Source of the DNA: Azolla caroliniana | Taxonomy: Eukaryota > Polypodiophyta | NCBI GenBank assembly: GCA_043228905.1 | Contig: JBHGNT010000005.1 | Span: 13,206,001-13,270,000 of the forward strand | DNA: 64,000 nt | Direction of reading: 5' to 3' | Part shown: piece by piece, positions 30,995 through 43,205 of the stretch | Position numbering within the stretch: position 1 is the first letter of the stretch | How the letters are laid out: each line of letters opens with the position of its first letter | Position numbers and translations under genes: made by a program | Notes under the pieces: model-generated | What the model was told of the DNA's origin: nothing | Seen by the model: the letters and a program-made list of their open reading frames with translations, nothing else | Databases searched by the model: none

Positions 30995-33041
30995 ATGCAG
31001 GTGGGCACGGACAGTTATGCCGCCGCCGCTCCCCCGCCCTACCTGCTGGAGGAGCCACCTTCTCGCTCCTCCTTCCCATCCAGCAAGCCCAAGCCCAAGC
31101 AGCAGCATGAGGCGGGAAATGAGCAATCCAGCGTGCATTGTGAAAGTAAGAATGGAGACCTGATTCTCCGTGACGTGGTGGGGGGGGTGGGCGTTGGAAT
31201 CCAGAAACATGAGAGCCTCGCAACAGTTTCCCCCTCCTCCGCCTCGTCTTTTCCCACCGACGATAAGAAGCTACAATACACGCTCCGCAGCAACCCAAAG
31301 CGTAGCCGCCGCTTCTTTGATCCTGATTACACTCTGGAGCTGGCTTCAGCCACTGGTGTTTCAATGTTGTCTGGCGGCGGCAGTGGAGGAGGAGGAGGAG
31401 GAGGGTCGGCCTCACCCACCAGCAGGAACGTATCATCTCCATCCCCATTGGCCCCCCAGCAGCAGCAGGAGGCTAGCATCATCATCCATTTGGATCATCG
31501 CTCTTCTTCCTTCCTCAACAACAACAACAACAACAGCAGCAACGGCAAATGCACCGATCTGATATCAGCTTCAGGTAATCATATATTTAGCCAAAACGCT
31601 CATAATCATCATCATCATCATCTCAGTTCTGTGTCTATCGTGGAGACTAGTGGTGTCACATCATCAAATCCATTGGCGGCTCCTATAACCCCTGCCCCTG
31701 TCTCTGCCTCAACCACCACCTCCCCCGCAGTGCAGACAGCAGCATCTGCAACTTTCAAGAAACCAAATTCTCTCTTCTCTGAGAAAGCCAGGGCATGCAC
31801 TGAATGCGGGAAACAGTTCCCTTCTTGGAAAGCTCTGTTCGGCCACATGCGCTGCCACCCGGAGCGACAATGGCGTGGCATCCAGCCGCCCGCCTCCTTG
31901 AGCATCCAGAAATTACAGAAGATACCCTCCTCAGATAATAATTCCACCACTGTCTTAAACAATGTTCCAAGCGTTGTTGGGATCCAGCGTCCCACACGCC
32001 CCGGCCACCAATCTACAAAATCAAACCGCCGCCGCCGACCCACCACAACAGCTACCAACAGTAGCTACCACCACAGCCCCTCCACCACCGTGCCTGCCGT
32101 TGCCTCTTATGTTAATTGGGATTCTGATTCGGATAACAGTGGCGGCGCCCATGACCATGCTGCCACGGCCCAACAGCTAGCGTCTATGCAGGACAGTGAC
32201 ACAGAAAGCATTGAAGCTGCATATATTAGTGGGAGAGAGCCAGTCAACGAAGATTATGCAAACCAGAAGGCTGGAGGTGGCAGTGCCATCAGAATAGGGG
32301 AACCTCAGTGGCGGCAGAGCTTTCATGCATCAGACTTCGATCTCAATCTGTCTTCTGATCAGTCAGCCGAGTGTATCCCTATTCATTCTAAGGAACATAA
32401 GCATAGTACTGATCCAGATCCGCAGAGCTATCTGGATGAGCGGGACATGGCCGATTGCTTGGTTATGTTGGCTTTTGCTGGTGCAAAAGGTGAGGTGGAG
32501 ATAGAGGCCCGTGCTCCACCGCTGTTGGAGTCGGACCATAGTTCGTCTGATCAGAAAGGGGACAAAGGAAGGGCTGAGCGGCTGGATGCTGTGGCAGGAA
32601 TTCTTGAGTATTCTAGCCAGTACTCATCGGCAGGTGGAAGAGGAGGTGACAGCACTGCCTGTGGAGTCGAAGTGATGGCACCTCAGAGGAAGATGATGAA
32701 AAGGAAGAAGAAGTTGACGATGATGAGCGATGGCAATCATAACAATAAGAAGTATATGGATCAGAAGAGCTTCCTTTTCTTGGCCAAGTACAGTAGCAGT
32801 ACATTGGCAGATCAAACGTCGTGCATGAAGAAGGAGGGGGAGGGTAGTAGGATTACAGGGACTGGCGCAGGCAGCAGCATGACTTGGGCGGGGATTACTG
32901 AGGGCAGCAGGATCGCCAAGTTCCAATGTAGCACTTGCAAGAAAACGTTCCGGTCTCACCAAGCATTGGGCGGGCACAGGGCGAGCCATAAGAGGGTGAA
33001 AGGATGCTTCGCCAGAACCATCATTGAAGGAGGAGAGTCAG

Positions 33042-33073
<32 letters not shown>

Positions 33074-35122
33074 TCGCAACAGAATAATAGTGAGGACCTC
33101 TCTATTCACATTACTAATGGTACTGCTGCTTCTCCTCCAAGCCATGAGACGTGGGTGGGAGCTGCGGCCATGGCAGCACCACTTCACATGTTGCCGCCGT
33201 TAGGTCTCTCATCCGATCATCATCATCATCGTCGTCGTTGTCGTCATCATCATCATATGAAAAATGGAAGGGAATTCACAGTCGGGCAGCATTCTCAACA
33301 ACAGGAGCCGCAGCCACTACCTCCCGCACTGACCATGACCATGAATTTCTTCTCTGCTGCGGATGAAGATAAGGGGAGGATCAGTACTATGAATCATAAT
33401 ATGATAACTGATATGGCAAAACCCGATGAGGATGAAAGGGAGGATACCGTCACAAATATAGTCCCTGGTGATGGTGATGATGATGATGATGAGGAGGAGG
33501 AGGAGGAAGATGGTGGTGGTGGTGGTACTGAGGACGCGGATGATGTTGATATGGATCTGGGCCATTTCTTGCAATGCAGCAGCACTGGTTATGATAACCT
33601 TATGAATCACCCAAATCATCAACAGGAGGGTTTTGTTGTACCAGAGATGGATAAGAGTTTAGATCAAGAATCACGCTCAGCCAATTATAGTATTAGAGAT
33701 CAAGTAGCCGTTGTCGAGCTGCTGCTGCAAAAGAGGAAGAAGACGCAGCAGAAGAAGATGAAGATGAAGATGAAGAAACCTGCAGCAACAGAGGTGATGT
33801 TGCAGGAACAATTATGCATGAAGAAGCTCATGAGCAGTAGCTGCAACAACTCCTCCAGTAATAATATCCCCCCACCAGCAGCTAATATTGCCATTAACAG
33901 TTTGAGTAGCGCTAACATCATGGTAAGTTCTGCCATCATTGCTGGATCAGCCAATCATCAAAATAATGCTAGTCATGGTGCGAATATTACATTAAAGATC
34001 CATGAATGCACTATCTGCCACAGAGTGTTCTCAACAGGGCAAGCTCTTGGAGGCCATAAGAGATGCCATTGGGGTGGTTCATTATCCAATAGCTCAGCCA
34101 ATGCTACCATTGCTACTACCACCACTTCTACTAACACCAACTCTGCATTATTGTTCTTAACGGCAGCACCAGAAGAACATCAACCATCAACACTACTGGG
34201 TCATGGCCTCAAATCAGGAAAGCCCATGATCACCATCAACCACCATGTCACTGATACTAATAGCTCAGCTACAATGGTCACTACTGATGTAATAATGAAT
34301 GACGACGATCGTCATCACCTGGTGGATAACACTAATATGAATCACGCAGAACTAGGAGCTCAATATGGAGCTATGACATCTACTAATACTACTGCTTCCG
34401 CTACAGTCTCTACAGGGCTGGCGATCTCAGTCACAGTAGGGATTAACAAGAACACCATTATTAATGATCATCCGCATCAAAGCTCCTCCTCCTCCTCATC
34501 ATCATCATCATCACAATCACAATCCATTGATGTGACTAATAGCATCATTGCTAATAGTAATTCAGTTAGTAATAGCTGCAGCAAGGAGACATTATGCCTC
34601 ATGAATCTTGCTCCAGGGGCGCTTAACAACACCACCACCGTTACCAGCTCTAGTGCAAGGACTTGTACTCTCTTAAGTGCTGCTATGAAGGATGATTTTA
34701 TCAATGAGCCAATAATGCAGGCAGATGTAGACAGCAACAACACCATGAGGGGGATGAGGATGATGAATAATGATCAAGAGCATGTTGATCAGAAGAAGAT
34801 GATGATGATGATGATGACGACCACCACCACCATGATGAATCTCGATAGTAATGAATTATATACAGATGATCGTCAGGTATCAGAACATCAATATCATCGT
34901 CATCAAGTTGATCATAGTGATGTTGAGCACCATGACCTTCTTGACCTCAACTTACCCGCAGCACCTCATTATAGTGCTAACCTGCATATCAATATCATTT
35001 CTTCTGCTCCCACTCATGTTGATAGTATTAATCCTACTAATAATCCCAAGACCGTTAAAGAGAATACTACAACTACTGATCGTTTACCCTTCCTTGGGCT
35101 TCCTTCTCCTCCTCTCAATTAA
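30995..35122 (+). CDS. C2H2 zinc-finger transcription factor, ZAT2/ZAT3-like, unusually long
   Basis: Probable nuclear transcriptional repressor. The frame is open from 30941, but its first ATG is 30995, giving 1375 residues and no intron. Numbering from that ATG: an LRSNPKRSRRF motif lies near residue 100. Finger 1 (268-288) is the variant SWKALFGHMRCHPERQWRGI. Finger 2 (645-665) and finger 3 (1005-1025) carry QALGGH, the plant-specific DNA-contact motif. Two EAR-type repression motifs are present: FDLNLS near 447 and LLDLNLPA at 1315-1322. This order matches Arabidopsis ZAT2/ZAT3-type proteins, which are several times shorter. The extra length is low-complexity: a run of ten His (33044-33073), and Ser, Asn/Thr, Asp/Glu and Met runs. 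The frame stays open for over 4 kb despite these repeats, so it is probably selected. An unspliced upstream exon cannot be excluded. Confidence 0.92.
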
Positions 35123-36102
35123 CTAACTTTGAGATGGGACGAGACACCCCTGCCAGTTCCTGGTTTTCCAACTCTTTGAGAAAACCGAAGAAAAACGAAA
35201 GTGCATGCATGCTTCTAGTTCAGCTTGGTTGCACGTCCCACAACAGAGTCAGTCAGTTAGTCAGTCAGTGAGTGATGTTGGCGAGGAGAGGGAGGAGGGT
35301 ATTATCGTTGCTCAACATAGCATACATCCGATCCCATCTCCTCTTGCAGCTCCGCTCGTCTCTTCTCTATTCTATGAAAGAAGATCACAACTCTCTATCA
35401 CTACTGACTAACGTCTTTATTCTCATTTCTATTTATGAATAAGACTAATTGGAACTCGAGCTGCGATTGGTGGAGTTTACATATATTATTAATTCTGTTT
35501 TCGCTGAAATTTAAAATATTAGGATCCATGTTTGTTGAATTTTTTTTCCTCGTAACTTTCTCCTACTAGTTAAAAGATTCATTCCAACACCTCTTCTTCA
35601 ACTTAACTGATATGTCTTTAACATACCATCATCACATCATCTTGGTGTCCAATCTACTAAGCCCATGTAAAAATATCAACGCCCTTCATGATTTCGTGGT
35701 GGTTGATTTAGTTTAATGTATGATTAGTAACATCCATGCAGTGATTGAAAGATTGTTCCATTGCTTCGTCAAACCTTGATCAATAAGCATGTCAGATCAT
35801 AGACAAAATCATCATTTGAACAACAATATCAATGGTAAAATATCACTCTATGACATAAATAATAATGAAGTAAAAAGGACCAATGTATCATATGGTATAT
35901 GCCCCCATGGCCCAAGCCAAGAGAATGAGTTATCCCACAAAAAAATATAAATAGACAAAAGTGTATGCATATAAGTTTATATGTGTGAGTGTGTATGTAT
36001 TCTTCTATATATGAATTATGGTTATGGGTATGTAGATGATTTCTTGAGATATTTATGGAAATGAGTATGGGTATAGGATTTAAGTATGTATGTAATGTAT
36101 AT
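35123..36102 (+). other. downstream flank of the zinc-finger gene
   Basis: No ORF of note. Short AGTC-type tandem repeats lie at about 35248-35275 and an AATAAG-like polyadenylation candidate near 35437. The rest is AT-rich, ending in TG/TA-rich sequence (35960-36102) that continues beyond copia-B2 at 42043. Confidence 0.5.
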
Positions 36103-36141
36103 TGTAAACGTGAGTGTTTGCGGAAGCGTAGAACAGAGAAC

Positions 36142-36195
<54 letters not shown>

Positions 36196-36525
36196 AGAAC
36201 GTAATTTCAAAATTATATCAAGACTCTGTAACTACACACTGTGCTAAGTAGCACTATTTATACAAGTCCTCTTGGGACTGACAGAAGTACCATGTACTTC
36301 AATGCTCACACGAGCATCTGACACTTACTACGAGACTATAGCTACCTAGTAGTCTATCCTATACTAGGCTTCCCATTGGACTGCCGGTTACGGATTGCAC
36401 CCGGCCTCCACTGCTTGCCAGTTCGGTTGCTCACCGTTATACCGATCCGTTTCGCCCGATCCGTCTCGCTTACCGGCTCCGGCTTATTCAGCCGATCCGG
36501 CTCCGGTTGAGCTTGCCGCTCAACA
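36103..36525 (-). repeat. copia-B2 3' LTR
   Basis: 423 bp. It includes a GA microsatellite (about 36143-36194) longer than in the 5' LTR, and a TATA-like GTATAAATAG on the - strand near 36252. Confidence 0.93.
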
Positions 36526-37210
36526 CTCCCCCTCAAGCTCAACCTGAGGTGGGGTCGTAGTGTCGACCTCTGTGGCAGTCGGTTCTTCCAACCGACTTCT
36601 CCTAGCGTCACTCCGCCTTGCTTGCGCTCCTCGTCCGGTCCGGTCCCGTTTGCCGCGACCCCTTTGGTTCTGCGCGCCTCGACCCTCTCGGTCGGTATGT
36701 CTGCTCAATCGGCCCATCTCAGCAGTCACGTTGCTGTGACTCCGGCGCTTGCCGATCCGTTGGTTCTCCCTCGATGGCATCGACTTCACCTTGGCCGTGT
36801 CCCCTTGGCCTTCAGTCGATCCGTCTCATCTGGATCCATTTGTTGATCCAAGTCAGCTGTCTCTGACTCGTCCCAGCTCTTTTCCGATTCGGTACACTCC
36901 GATTCGACTTCCGGTGTCAGGCCTCTCACCACATCGGACCACTTCGGAGTCTTGGCCTTCTCCATGCTTCCCTCGGCTTCTTCAGCCGGTGAACCGAAAT
37001 CGAATTCTTCATTCGACTCTGTATCATGGTCAGTACCATTGTGATGACAGCATGCGCTTCTCTTCCTGAGTGCATAACTCTTCTTCACAGCCGCTTGCTC
37101 CGACCTGTTCGGATGTGTCGACTTCCTTCGTCGACTCGGCTTCCTTCAGCTTCTTGTCTCCTCTTCTTTTGGCTCTCCTCTTACCGATGGGTTCAACAGG
37201 TTTTTGGCCT
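36526..37210 (-). pseudogene. copia-B2 charged C-terminal tail
   Basis: Follows RNase H in two or three frames: 37030-37210 (basic, then acidic), 36786-37088 (acidic, Glu/Asp-rich) and 36520-36789 (basic, Arg-rich). The parts correspond to the continuous tail in copia-B1 (28531-29035): acidic middle with an ELETANSDE-like segment, then an Arg-rich end with RTGRGA. Frameshifts near 37050 and 36790 break it. It ends near the purine tract. Confidence 0.7.
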
Positions 37211-38478
37211 TTGCCCGTTTCGGTAGAGACTTTGCCCTTGCTTCTCCCCCTCAAGTGCGGCACGTCGAGATGCTGAATACCAAGCATGTCGGTAAAGTGC
37301 TGCAACTTGTCCGATCCGAGCGGCTTGGTGAAGATGTCGGCAACTTGCCGATCCGTATGAACATACCGTAGGTCAACTTCACAGCTCAGGACCCGCTCAC
37401 GCACGAAGTGGTAGTGCACCTCGATGTGCTTTGTGCGAGCATGGAACACAGGGTTCCTGGCGAGCTGCAGGCTGCTCATTTTATCGCAGTAAATCGGGAT
37501 CGGGGTCGGTACCTCGATCCGCAAGTCTCGCAGCAGTCGCCGAAGCCAGATGGCTTCACAAGTGGCAACGGTAGCGGCCTGGTACTCAGCCTTAGTGCTT
37601 GACAAAGCCACTGTAGGCTGTTTCTTGCTGCTCCACGCAACGGCCGCGCTACCTGTGGAGAACATGTATCCGGAAGTGGAGCGGCGATCAGACGCATCGC
37701 CGGCCCAATCAGCATCTGTGTAACCGACGAGCTCTTCGGGTATACCTCGCCGGTATAGCAGTCCCCGGTCCTTAGTGCCGCTGACATACCGTAATATTCG
37801 TTGCGCGCACTGAAGGTGCTCCACGGTCGGCTCCTGCATGAACTGACTTACCATCCCGACCAGATAGCTGATGTCGGGTCGGGTGATGGTTAAGTAGATC
37901 AGGCTTCCGACAACTTACCGGAACCGTTTCTCATTGCAGGCCGGTCCGGAGTTGGGACGGAGCTTCTGGTTCCGGTCTAGGGGTGTGGAGACAGGTCGGC
38001 AATCCGTCATGCCGAACTTATACAACATATTCAACACGTAATGTCGTTGTGAGAGCAATATGCCGTCGGGGGTTCGGATCACTTCGATCCCAAGAAAATA
38101 ATGAAGGTCCCCCAGGTCCTTCATTTCGAATGCGTCCGACAACTGGGACTTGACGCGGTTGATTTCGGGAAGACCCGGTCCGGTGATGACTAAATCATCC
38201 ACATACAAGAGTATACATACCGGACCGTCAGAGCCTTGCCGGATGAACAACGAAGAGTCCGACTTAGAGACAACAAACCCCAGCTTACGCATCCGGTGCA
38301 TGATCTTCGCGTTCCAAGCTCGGGGGGCTTGCTTCAAGCCGTAAAGCGACTTCTTCAGTCGGCATACCGCCGACTTGTTCATCTCCGAGTGAAATCCGGG
38401 GGGCTGGGTCATAAAGACTTCTTCTTCAAGGTCACCTTGAAGGAGGCGTTCTTCACATCCATCTGGTGAAGATGCCAC
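37030..38478 (-). pseudogene. copia-B2 RT C-terminal half and RNase H
   Basis: Two pieces in one frame separated by a stop at 37915. RT: LLQGDLEEEVFMTQPPGF, LYGLKQAPRAWN, YVDDLVIT, RHYVLNMLYKFGMTDC. RNase H: VGYTDADWAGDASDRRSTSG, LSSTKAEYQAAT, YCDKMSSLQLARNPVFHART, VADIFTKPLGSDKL. The join to the RT N-terminal half needs a frame change near 38430. Confidence 0.9.
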
Positions 38479-39116
38479 CCCCTTGCCGCAGCAACCGCCA
38501 GTACCACACGAACCGTCGTCATCTTCGCCACAGGAGCGAAGGTCTCGTCGTAGTTGATTCCGTGGGTCTGCGCGTATCCCGTCGCCACTAACCGGGCTTT
38601 GTACCAGTTAACAGAACCGTCGGTGTTGTACTTGACCTTGTACACCCACTTGCATCCGATCGGTTTACAGTGACGGGGAGGATCAACTAGGTCCCAAGTT
38701 TCGTTGGCATCGAGTGACCGCATTACTTCGTTCATAGCGGCACGCCAATTTGCGTCCTTTGCCGCTTCTGCGTAGCTCTCCGGCTCACGCATTTCTGTCA
38801 CCTTAGTCATGTACGCATAATGATGCGCCATGTATTCATTGTACCCGTACCGTATGACGGGATCCTTCTGGCAGGTTGATCGGCGCAACGCACCGTCACC
38901 TGATTTGAGGCCCTTCTTGGCCAGTTCGGTCTTCGTTGCCGAAGATCCGTCTTTCTCCTTTCGGGAGTCGGATACGCACCGATCCGACTCATCGTTGCCG
39001 GTTTCGAATTCCGGCATCTTCCTCTTCCCCTTCTCTTTGCCCGTGAACCGTTTCCTCGGTTCCTTGCGTGGGGAGAGTACGGCAGAGTCTCCACCACTTG
39101 CCGTCTCTTCATCCGA
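38409..39116 (-). pseudogene. copia-B2 RT N-terminal half and linker
   Basis: Open 38409-39017 and readable from 39116. It covers a charged linker, then RT with AHHYAYMTKVTEM, AKDANWRAAMNE, CKWVYKVKYNTDGSVNWYKA and FAPVAKMTTVRVVLAV. It runs out of frame near 38430. The stop at 39117-39119 separates it from integrase in the same frame. Confidence 0.88.
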
Positions 39117-40345
39117 CTAGTCCAACCGACTCAGTCGCTCGTTTGGTCCACTCAACCGTAACGATTCCGGACTCTCATCTTGAGTCTCGGCTTCATCATC
39201 CTCTGCCAGGGCTGATTCAGGCTCACTGGCCTGATCTTCCGGCATTCGGTCGGGATCGGAAGTCGGAGTCGGTACGAAGTACCAGGATGCCAATTCATCG
39301 AACTCGACATCCCGGCTAAATCGGACTTCCTTCGTCCGGGGGTTATAGCACTTATACCCCTTTTGCTCTTGAGCATAGCCGACTAGGATGCATTTTTCCA
39401 ATTTTGCATCCAGCTTTCTCCGCTTCTGATCCGGCACATGCACATACGCTATGCTGCCAAATATTCGAAGGTGTCTTAAGTTCGGCTTGTGCCCGAAATA
39501 CAGCTCATGAGCTGACACCTTGTCACCAATGCGGTTTTGTATGTAGACGGCCGTCTGGACCGCCTCCGCCCAGTAGAACCGGGGCATGCTCTTCTCCTCC
39601 AACATTGCCCTTGCCGCTTCGACGAGTGTCCGGTTTTTCCTTTCGGCCACACCGTTTTGCTCCGGTGTGTATCTGCAGCTGAACTCTTGCCGAATTCCCT
39701 TCTGCTGCAGATAACTAGTGAATTGGCCGGAAAAATATTCCTTTCCGCCATCCGACTGAAGGCATTTGATCTTCCTCTCCGATTCCCGTTCCACCATCTT
39801 CTGGAGGCTCCGGAAACAGTCGAAGACTTCGCTCTTCCACTCATTGAGGTAGATCCAAGTATGTCGAGTATAGTCGTCGATGAACGAGACGAAGTATCGG
39901 CTCCCGCCAAGGCTTACACTTTGTGCCGGTCCCCACACATCCGAATGGATGAGATCGAGCTTGTTACCGCTCCGGTTCCGTTCGGTGGGGAATGGAAGCC
40001 GGTGTTGCTTCCCAAGTTGGCAGGCTTCACAAATTTCGGCTCTCCGGCCGCTAAACTTCAGCAAACCGAAAACGACTTGTTTCGTTTGCAGGTCTTGAAG
40101 CCTCCGGTAGTTGACGTGGCCTATCCGCTTGTGCCACAGGTCGATGTCCGACTCGACCTTTTGTCGATTCGCGAACAGAGCGGTGCCAAGGTCATTGGTG
40201 TTGAGGATAAACATCCTCCCGTCTCTGCGCCCTTGCACAATGACTTCGCCCTCATTCTCAATGAAGCACCCGAGGTGCGTAAACTGCACCTGCATCCCTT
40301 GGTCGACAATCTGACCGACGGACACCAGGTTCTTTGTACGTGTAA
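39117..40345 (-). pseudogene. copia-B2 integrase
   Basis: HHCC domain HKRIGHVNYRRLQDL ... CEACQLGKQH. Catalytic residues in LIHSDVWGP, CLQSDGGKEYF and PEQNGVAERKNRTL (D-D-E). C-terminal segment AKLEKCILVGYAQ and SRDVEFDELASWY. Open for about 400 residues. It ends at TAG 39117-39119, where copia-B1 reads on. The upstream join to protease needs a frame change near 40340. Confidence 0.9.
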
Positions 40346-40585
40346 TACATTCATCAGCTTCCCTTTCTGTCCGACGTGGCTTAGAGGGACTTCTCCGACG
40401 TGCATGATTGGGTGAGGAGTGTCGTCTCCGGTTTCGACTACTCGTGGTTGATCCGGTTTCTCCAGAAAGGAGAACCACTCTTTGTGGCTCGTCATGTGGT
40501 TCGACACGCCGGAATCAACATACCACACTTCCTCCATTTTGGAAGTGGTCTTCTTCATTGAGTTTTCCTTGTGATTCATCACCAA
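40340..40585 (-). pseudogene. copia-B2 protease
   Basis: Retropepsin motif VWYVDSGVSNHMTSHKEW, then the segment leading to KGKLMNVLHV. It lies in a different frame from both gag and integrase. In the related fragment at 56931-57556 gag and protease share one frame, so the shift here is a mutation. Confidence 0.85.
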
Positions 40586-41541
40586 GGCTGGCCCCTTACC
40601 ACATTTCCGGTTCCGGATCCTCCTGATCCGTTTGCGTAGTGCGAGTTTTGCCGGCCATCCTTACCGGTCTTGCCGGATCCGGATTTGTCCGAATCGGCAC
40701 GCTTTCTCCAGCACTCGCTTTCCCTGTGGCCTTTTTTGCCACAGTACCAACATTCCGTAGCGGATTTGTCTTGCCGGCCTCCGGCACCGCCTTGACTCCC
40801 CCTGCTTGTGGAAGTCCCGGAACTGTTGTCGGCACGCTCATAGTGCCTCCGTTCCTGCTCTTGCCGGCCGTCTCCATCGCGTGTCGACCCACCTCTTCCA
40901 CCACGCCCACGGAGCCGATCCGTTCCCATGTACAACATTCGGCTGTCCGGGGATGCACTGGTAGATGCACCGACGTGGTTCTCCTCTACAAGGAGCATCG
41001 ACTTTAAGTCGAAGAATGAGGGGGTATTCTCCCTTGTACACACCGCAGTCCGGAACGCTCCGAACTTGGACGCCAGGCCTCCGAGACATACCTGCACCAT
41101 CTCGTCTTCCTCTACGGTAACATTGATAGAGGCGAGCGAGTCGCAGATCTCCTTTATCCGGCCCGTGTAGTCTACCACGGACATGTTCTTCTGTTGAACA
41201 TTGCTCAACTCCTGTCTGAGTTGCAGCTTCCGGGCAGTGGTGCTTGCGGCGAAAACCTTTTTCAAGTTCCCCCAAGCAACCTTCGGTGTCTTGGCGTCAC
41301 GGATGTGGCTGAGCAGCTGATCGCCGACACTGGACGCGAAGCAGTACATCACCCTCCTTGCCGCCTGTTCCCATACCGGGAAGTCCTTGTGTGCCGTGTC
41401 TAGCGCCGCATCATTCGCTCCTTCGACATAACTCCAGTACCCGTGTCCAAGCAAGTACTGGTGCATCTTGTAAGACCAGGATGCGCAGTTGCTCCTGTCG
41501 AGCTTCTCCACCGGGAGCGACGTAGCCCTGCCTCTATCCAT
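40579..41541 (-). CDS. copia-B2 gag
   Basis: Open from ATG (complement of 41539-41541; MDRGRATSLPVEKLDRSNC) for about 320 residues. A typical copia gag domain (WSYKMHQYLLGHGYW, LRQELSNVQQKNMSVVDY, LGGLASKFGAFRTAV) is followed by Arg/Gly-rich sequence and a CCHC knuckle (CWYCGKKGHRESEC). The upstream in-frame codon at 41565 is TTG, so the ATG was preferred. It ends at TGA 40579-40581 just before protease in another frame. Confidence 0.88.
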   Translation of the reverse strand: MDRGRATSLPVEKLDRSNCASWSYKMHQYLLGHGYWSYVEGANDAALDTAHKDFPVWEQAARRVMYCFASSVGDQLLSHIRDAKTPKVAWGNLKKVFAASTTARKLQLRQELSNVQQKNMSVVDYTGRIKEICDSLASINVTVEEDEMVQVCLGGLASKFGAFRTAVCTRENTPSFFDLKSMLLVEENHVGASTSASPDSRMLYMGTDRLRGRGGRGGSTRDGDGRQEQERRHYERADNSSGTSTSRGSQGGAGGRQDKSATECWYCGKKGHRESECWRKRADSDKSGSGKTGKDGRQNSHYANGSGGSGTGNVVRGQPW

Positions 41542-41623
41542 GTCTTCTACTGTGTCTGTTTTCAACCTGTTAGGGTTTTCTTCTCAAGAGTAAATGTCTG
41601 CAGCAAAGGTTCTCAACCCTCGC

Positions 41624-41635
41624 GCTCTGATACCA
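41624..41635 (-). promoter_or_regulatory. copia-B2 primer-binding site, initiator tRNA-Met
   Basis: Complement of 41624-41635 is TGGTATCAGAGC, directly adjoining the LTR end at 41636. Confidence 0.93.
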
Positions 41636-42037
41636 TGTAAACGTGAGTGTTTGCGGAAGTGTAGAATAGAGAACAACACAGAGAGAGAGAGAGAGAGATA
41701 GAGAGAGCAGAACGTAATTTCAAAATTATATCAAGACTCTGTAACTACACACTGTGCTAAGTAGCACTATTTATACAAGTCCTCTTGGGACTGACAGAAG
41801 TACCATGTACTTCAATGCTCATACGAGCATCTGACACTTACTACGAGATTATAGCTACCTAGTAGTCTATCCTATACTAGGCTTCCGATTGGACTGCCGG
41901 TTACGGATTGCACCTGGCCTCCACTGCTTGCCGGTTCGGTTGCTCACCGTCATACCGATCCGTTTCGCCTGATCCGTCTCACTTACCGGCTCCGGCTTAT
42001 TCAGCCGATCCGGCTCCGGTTGAGCTTGCCGCTCAAC
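41636..42037 (-). repeat. copia-B2 5' LTR
   Basis: 402 bp, TGTAAACGTGAG...GCTCAACA on the + strand. TATA-like GTATAAATAG on the - strand near 41773. Nearly identical to the 3' LTR apart from GA-repeat length and scattered substitutions. Confidence 0.93.
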
Positions 42038-42143
42038 ATATATGTTGTGTGGGAAGGTAATTGGATGTGTATGTGTATCTATATTTGTATGGGTTTTAAT
42101 TATGAGTATGTGAACAAATATGGAGAATGATATATGGTAACTG

Positions 42144-42620
42144 TTATAGATCACAACAAAACGCGCCAAATGGAAACAATACTTGACAAAAATGCTCATA
42201 TGCTATGATAAGAATGTTGACACCCTCGGAGGGTGCCAAAGTCATCAGATCATTGCACCAATCCTGAATTACATTTAGTTCTTGCATCCAAGGTCTTCCC
42301 AACACGAAGGAATAAGAGGGTCCCTTAAGGGGAATAAGATGGAAACCCATAGAAATACATATACCAAAACACTCAAGGACAACATCTTCTATAATCCCCA
42401 TGCAAGGTACTAAGCCTCCATCAGCTGCATAGCTACTTTCGTAGAGGAACTTTTACAAATGGGAATACTAAGCTTACTTGAGGACTTCTGAGATAAGACT
42501 TATTGTAGCACCAATATCCACTAAAGCATCTTTCACTATATAACCCTTTATAGATATCGGTATTGTAGGTAAGATATCCTCTCGTTCCTTCACTCGTATG
42601 ACCCTTGCATAGTGCATTGT
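42144..42620 (-). pseudogene. gypsy protease remnant
   Basis: On the - strand 42144-42401 reads FVLGRPWMQELNVIQDW. Upstream in the same frame, past two or three stops, is DALVDIGATISLISEVLK, a retropepsin active site with DIG. Gag and RT are not seen nearby, so this is an isolated decayed fragment. It lies next to the copia-B2 target. Confidence 0.6.
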
Positions 42621-43205
42621 TTTGGTACATTGACGTATGCTCGCTAGTCATCCCCATTCCTTCTGAGGACGAGCCGAATTTGTTCGACATCCTCAATGAG
42701 GAAGAAAGTGAGGATGACGTCGATGAGGAACCTGAAGAAGACAAGGAGTGAAGGATCGAGGGGTCGGTTCAGTCGTGCAAGGCATTGTCCCACGAGCGTG
42801 CCAAGTGTTAGTGGGTCGACTACCAGGCTCCGAGTCGGACAAATGTGAAAGGAAGTCAGAGTCGACAAGGTTTGGAGTGGAACAAGTATGAAAGTGCCGG
42901 AGTCGGATTGATGAGTCAGAAATGAATTAACATATATTTTGCCAAGTAGTAAAAATAGTAGAGTTAGTTTGGACAATTTTCTTGTAGTCTTGCCAAGCAC
43001 AAGTGCCAATCTTGAAGAGAGACCCTCAGATCATCTATAAGAAGAGGCAGAGAACATTGTGATCTTATCATTCTATTTTGAATTAATATAAGATTAGTAG
43101 TATATCTTTATCGATTGTGTTCTTACTATTCTGTAATGCTATCTGTGTCGAACTCTAGTTCTGCGTCTACTAATTAATTATATTAAGAATAATAGTCGAT
43201 CACGG
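42621..43205. other. flank left of gypsy-A2, possible LTR-like sequence
   Basis: A short acidic + strand frame (42655-42750) of unknown meaning. About 42806-43180 has LTR-like features (TGTTAGTG start, CTATAAGAAGAGGCAG near 43035) but no partner was found. It might be the 5' LTR of gypsy-C, whose coding part starts right of gypsy-A2. Confidence 0.35.

Larger units (their letters stand above)
36103..42037 (-). mobile_element. copia-B2, full-length but broken Ty1/copia element
   Basis: Two LTRs (36103-36525 and 41636-42037) with TG...CA ends and a perfect TATAT target duplication (36098-36102, 42038-42042). The primer site next to the 5' LTR is an exact TGGTATCAGAGC for initiator tRNA-Met. Order on the - strand: gag with zinc knuckle, protease, integrase, RT, RNase H, charged tail, purine tract GAGCTTGAGGGGGAG, 3' LTR. 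At least three frameshifts and two stop codons break the single frame expected for copia. The LTRs differ mostly in GA-repeat length, so the insertion is fairly young. Confidence 0.95.

Noticed and set aside
30894-31448. Reverse-strand ORFs across the zinc-finger gene
   Set aside because: Shadows of a GC- and repeat-rich coding strand. No motif on the reverse strand.
36143-36194. GA microsatellites as regulatory GAGA elements
   Set aside because: They occur in most LTRs here with variable length. Sequence alone does not support a regulatory role.
42655-42750. Acidic + strand ORF before gypsy-A2
   Set aside because: Only about 30 codons, low complexity, overlapped by an equally open reverse frame; no support for a gene.
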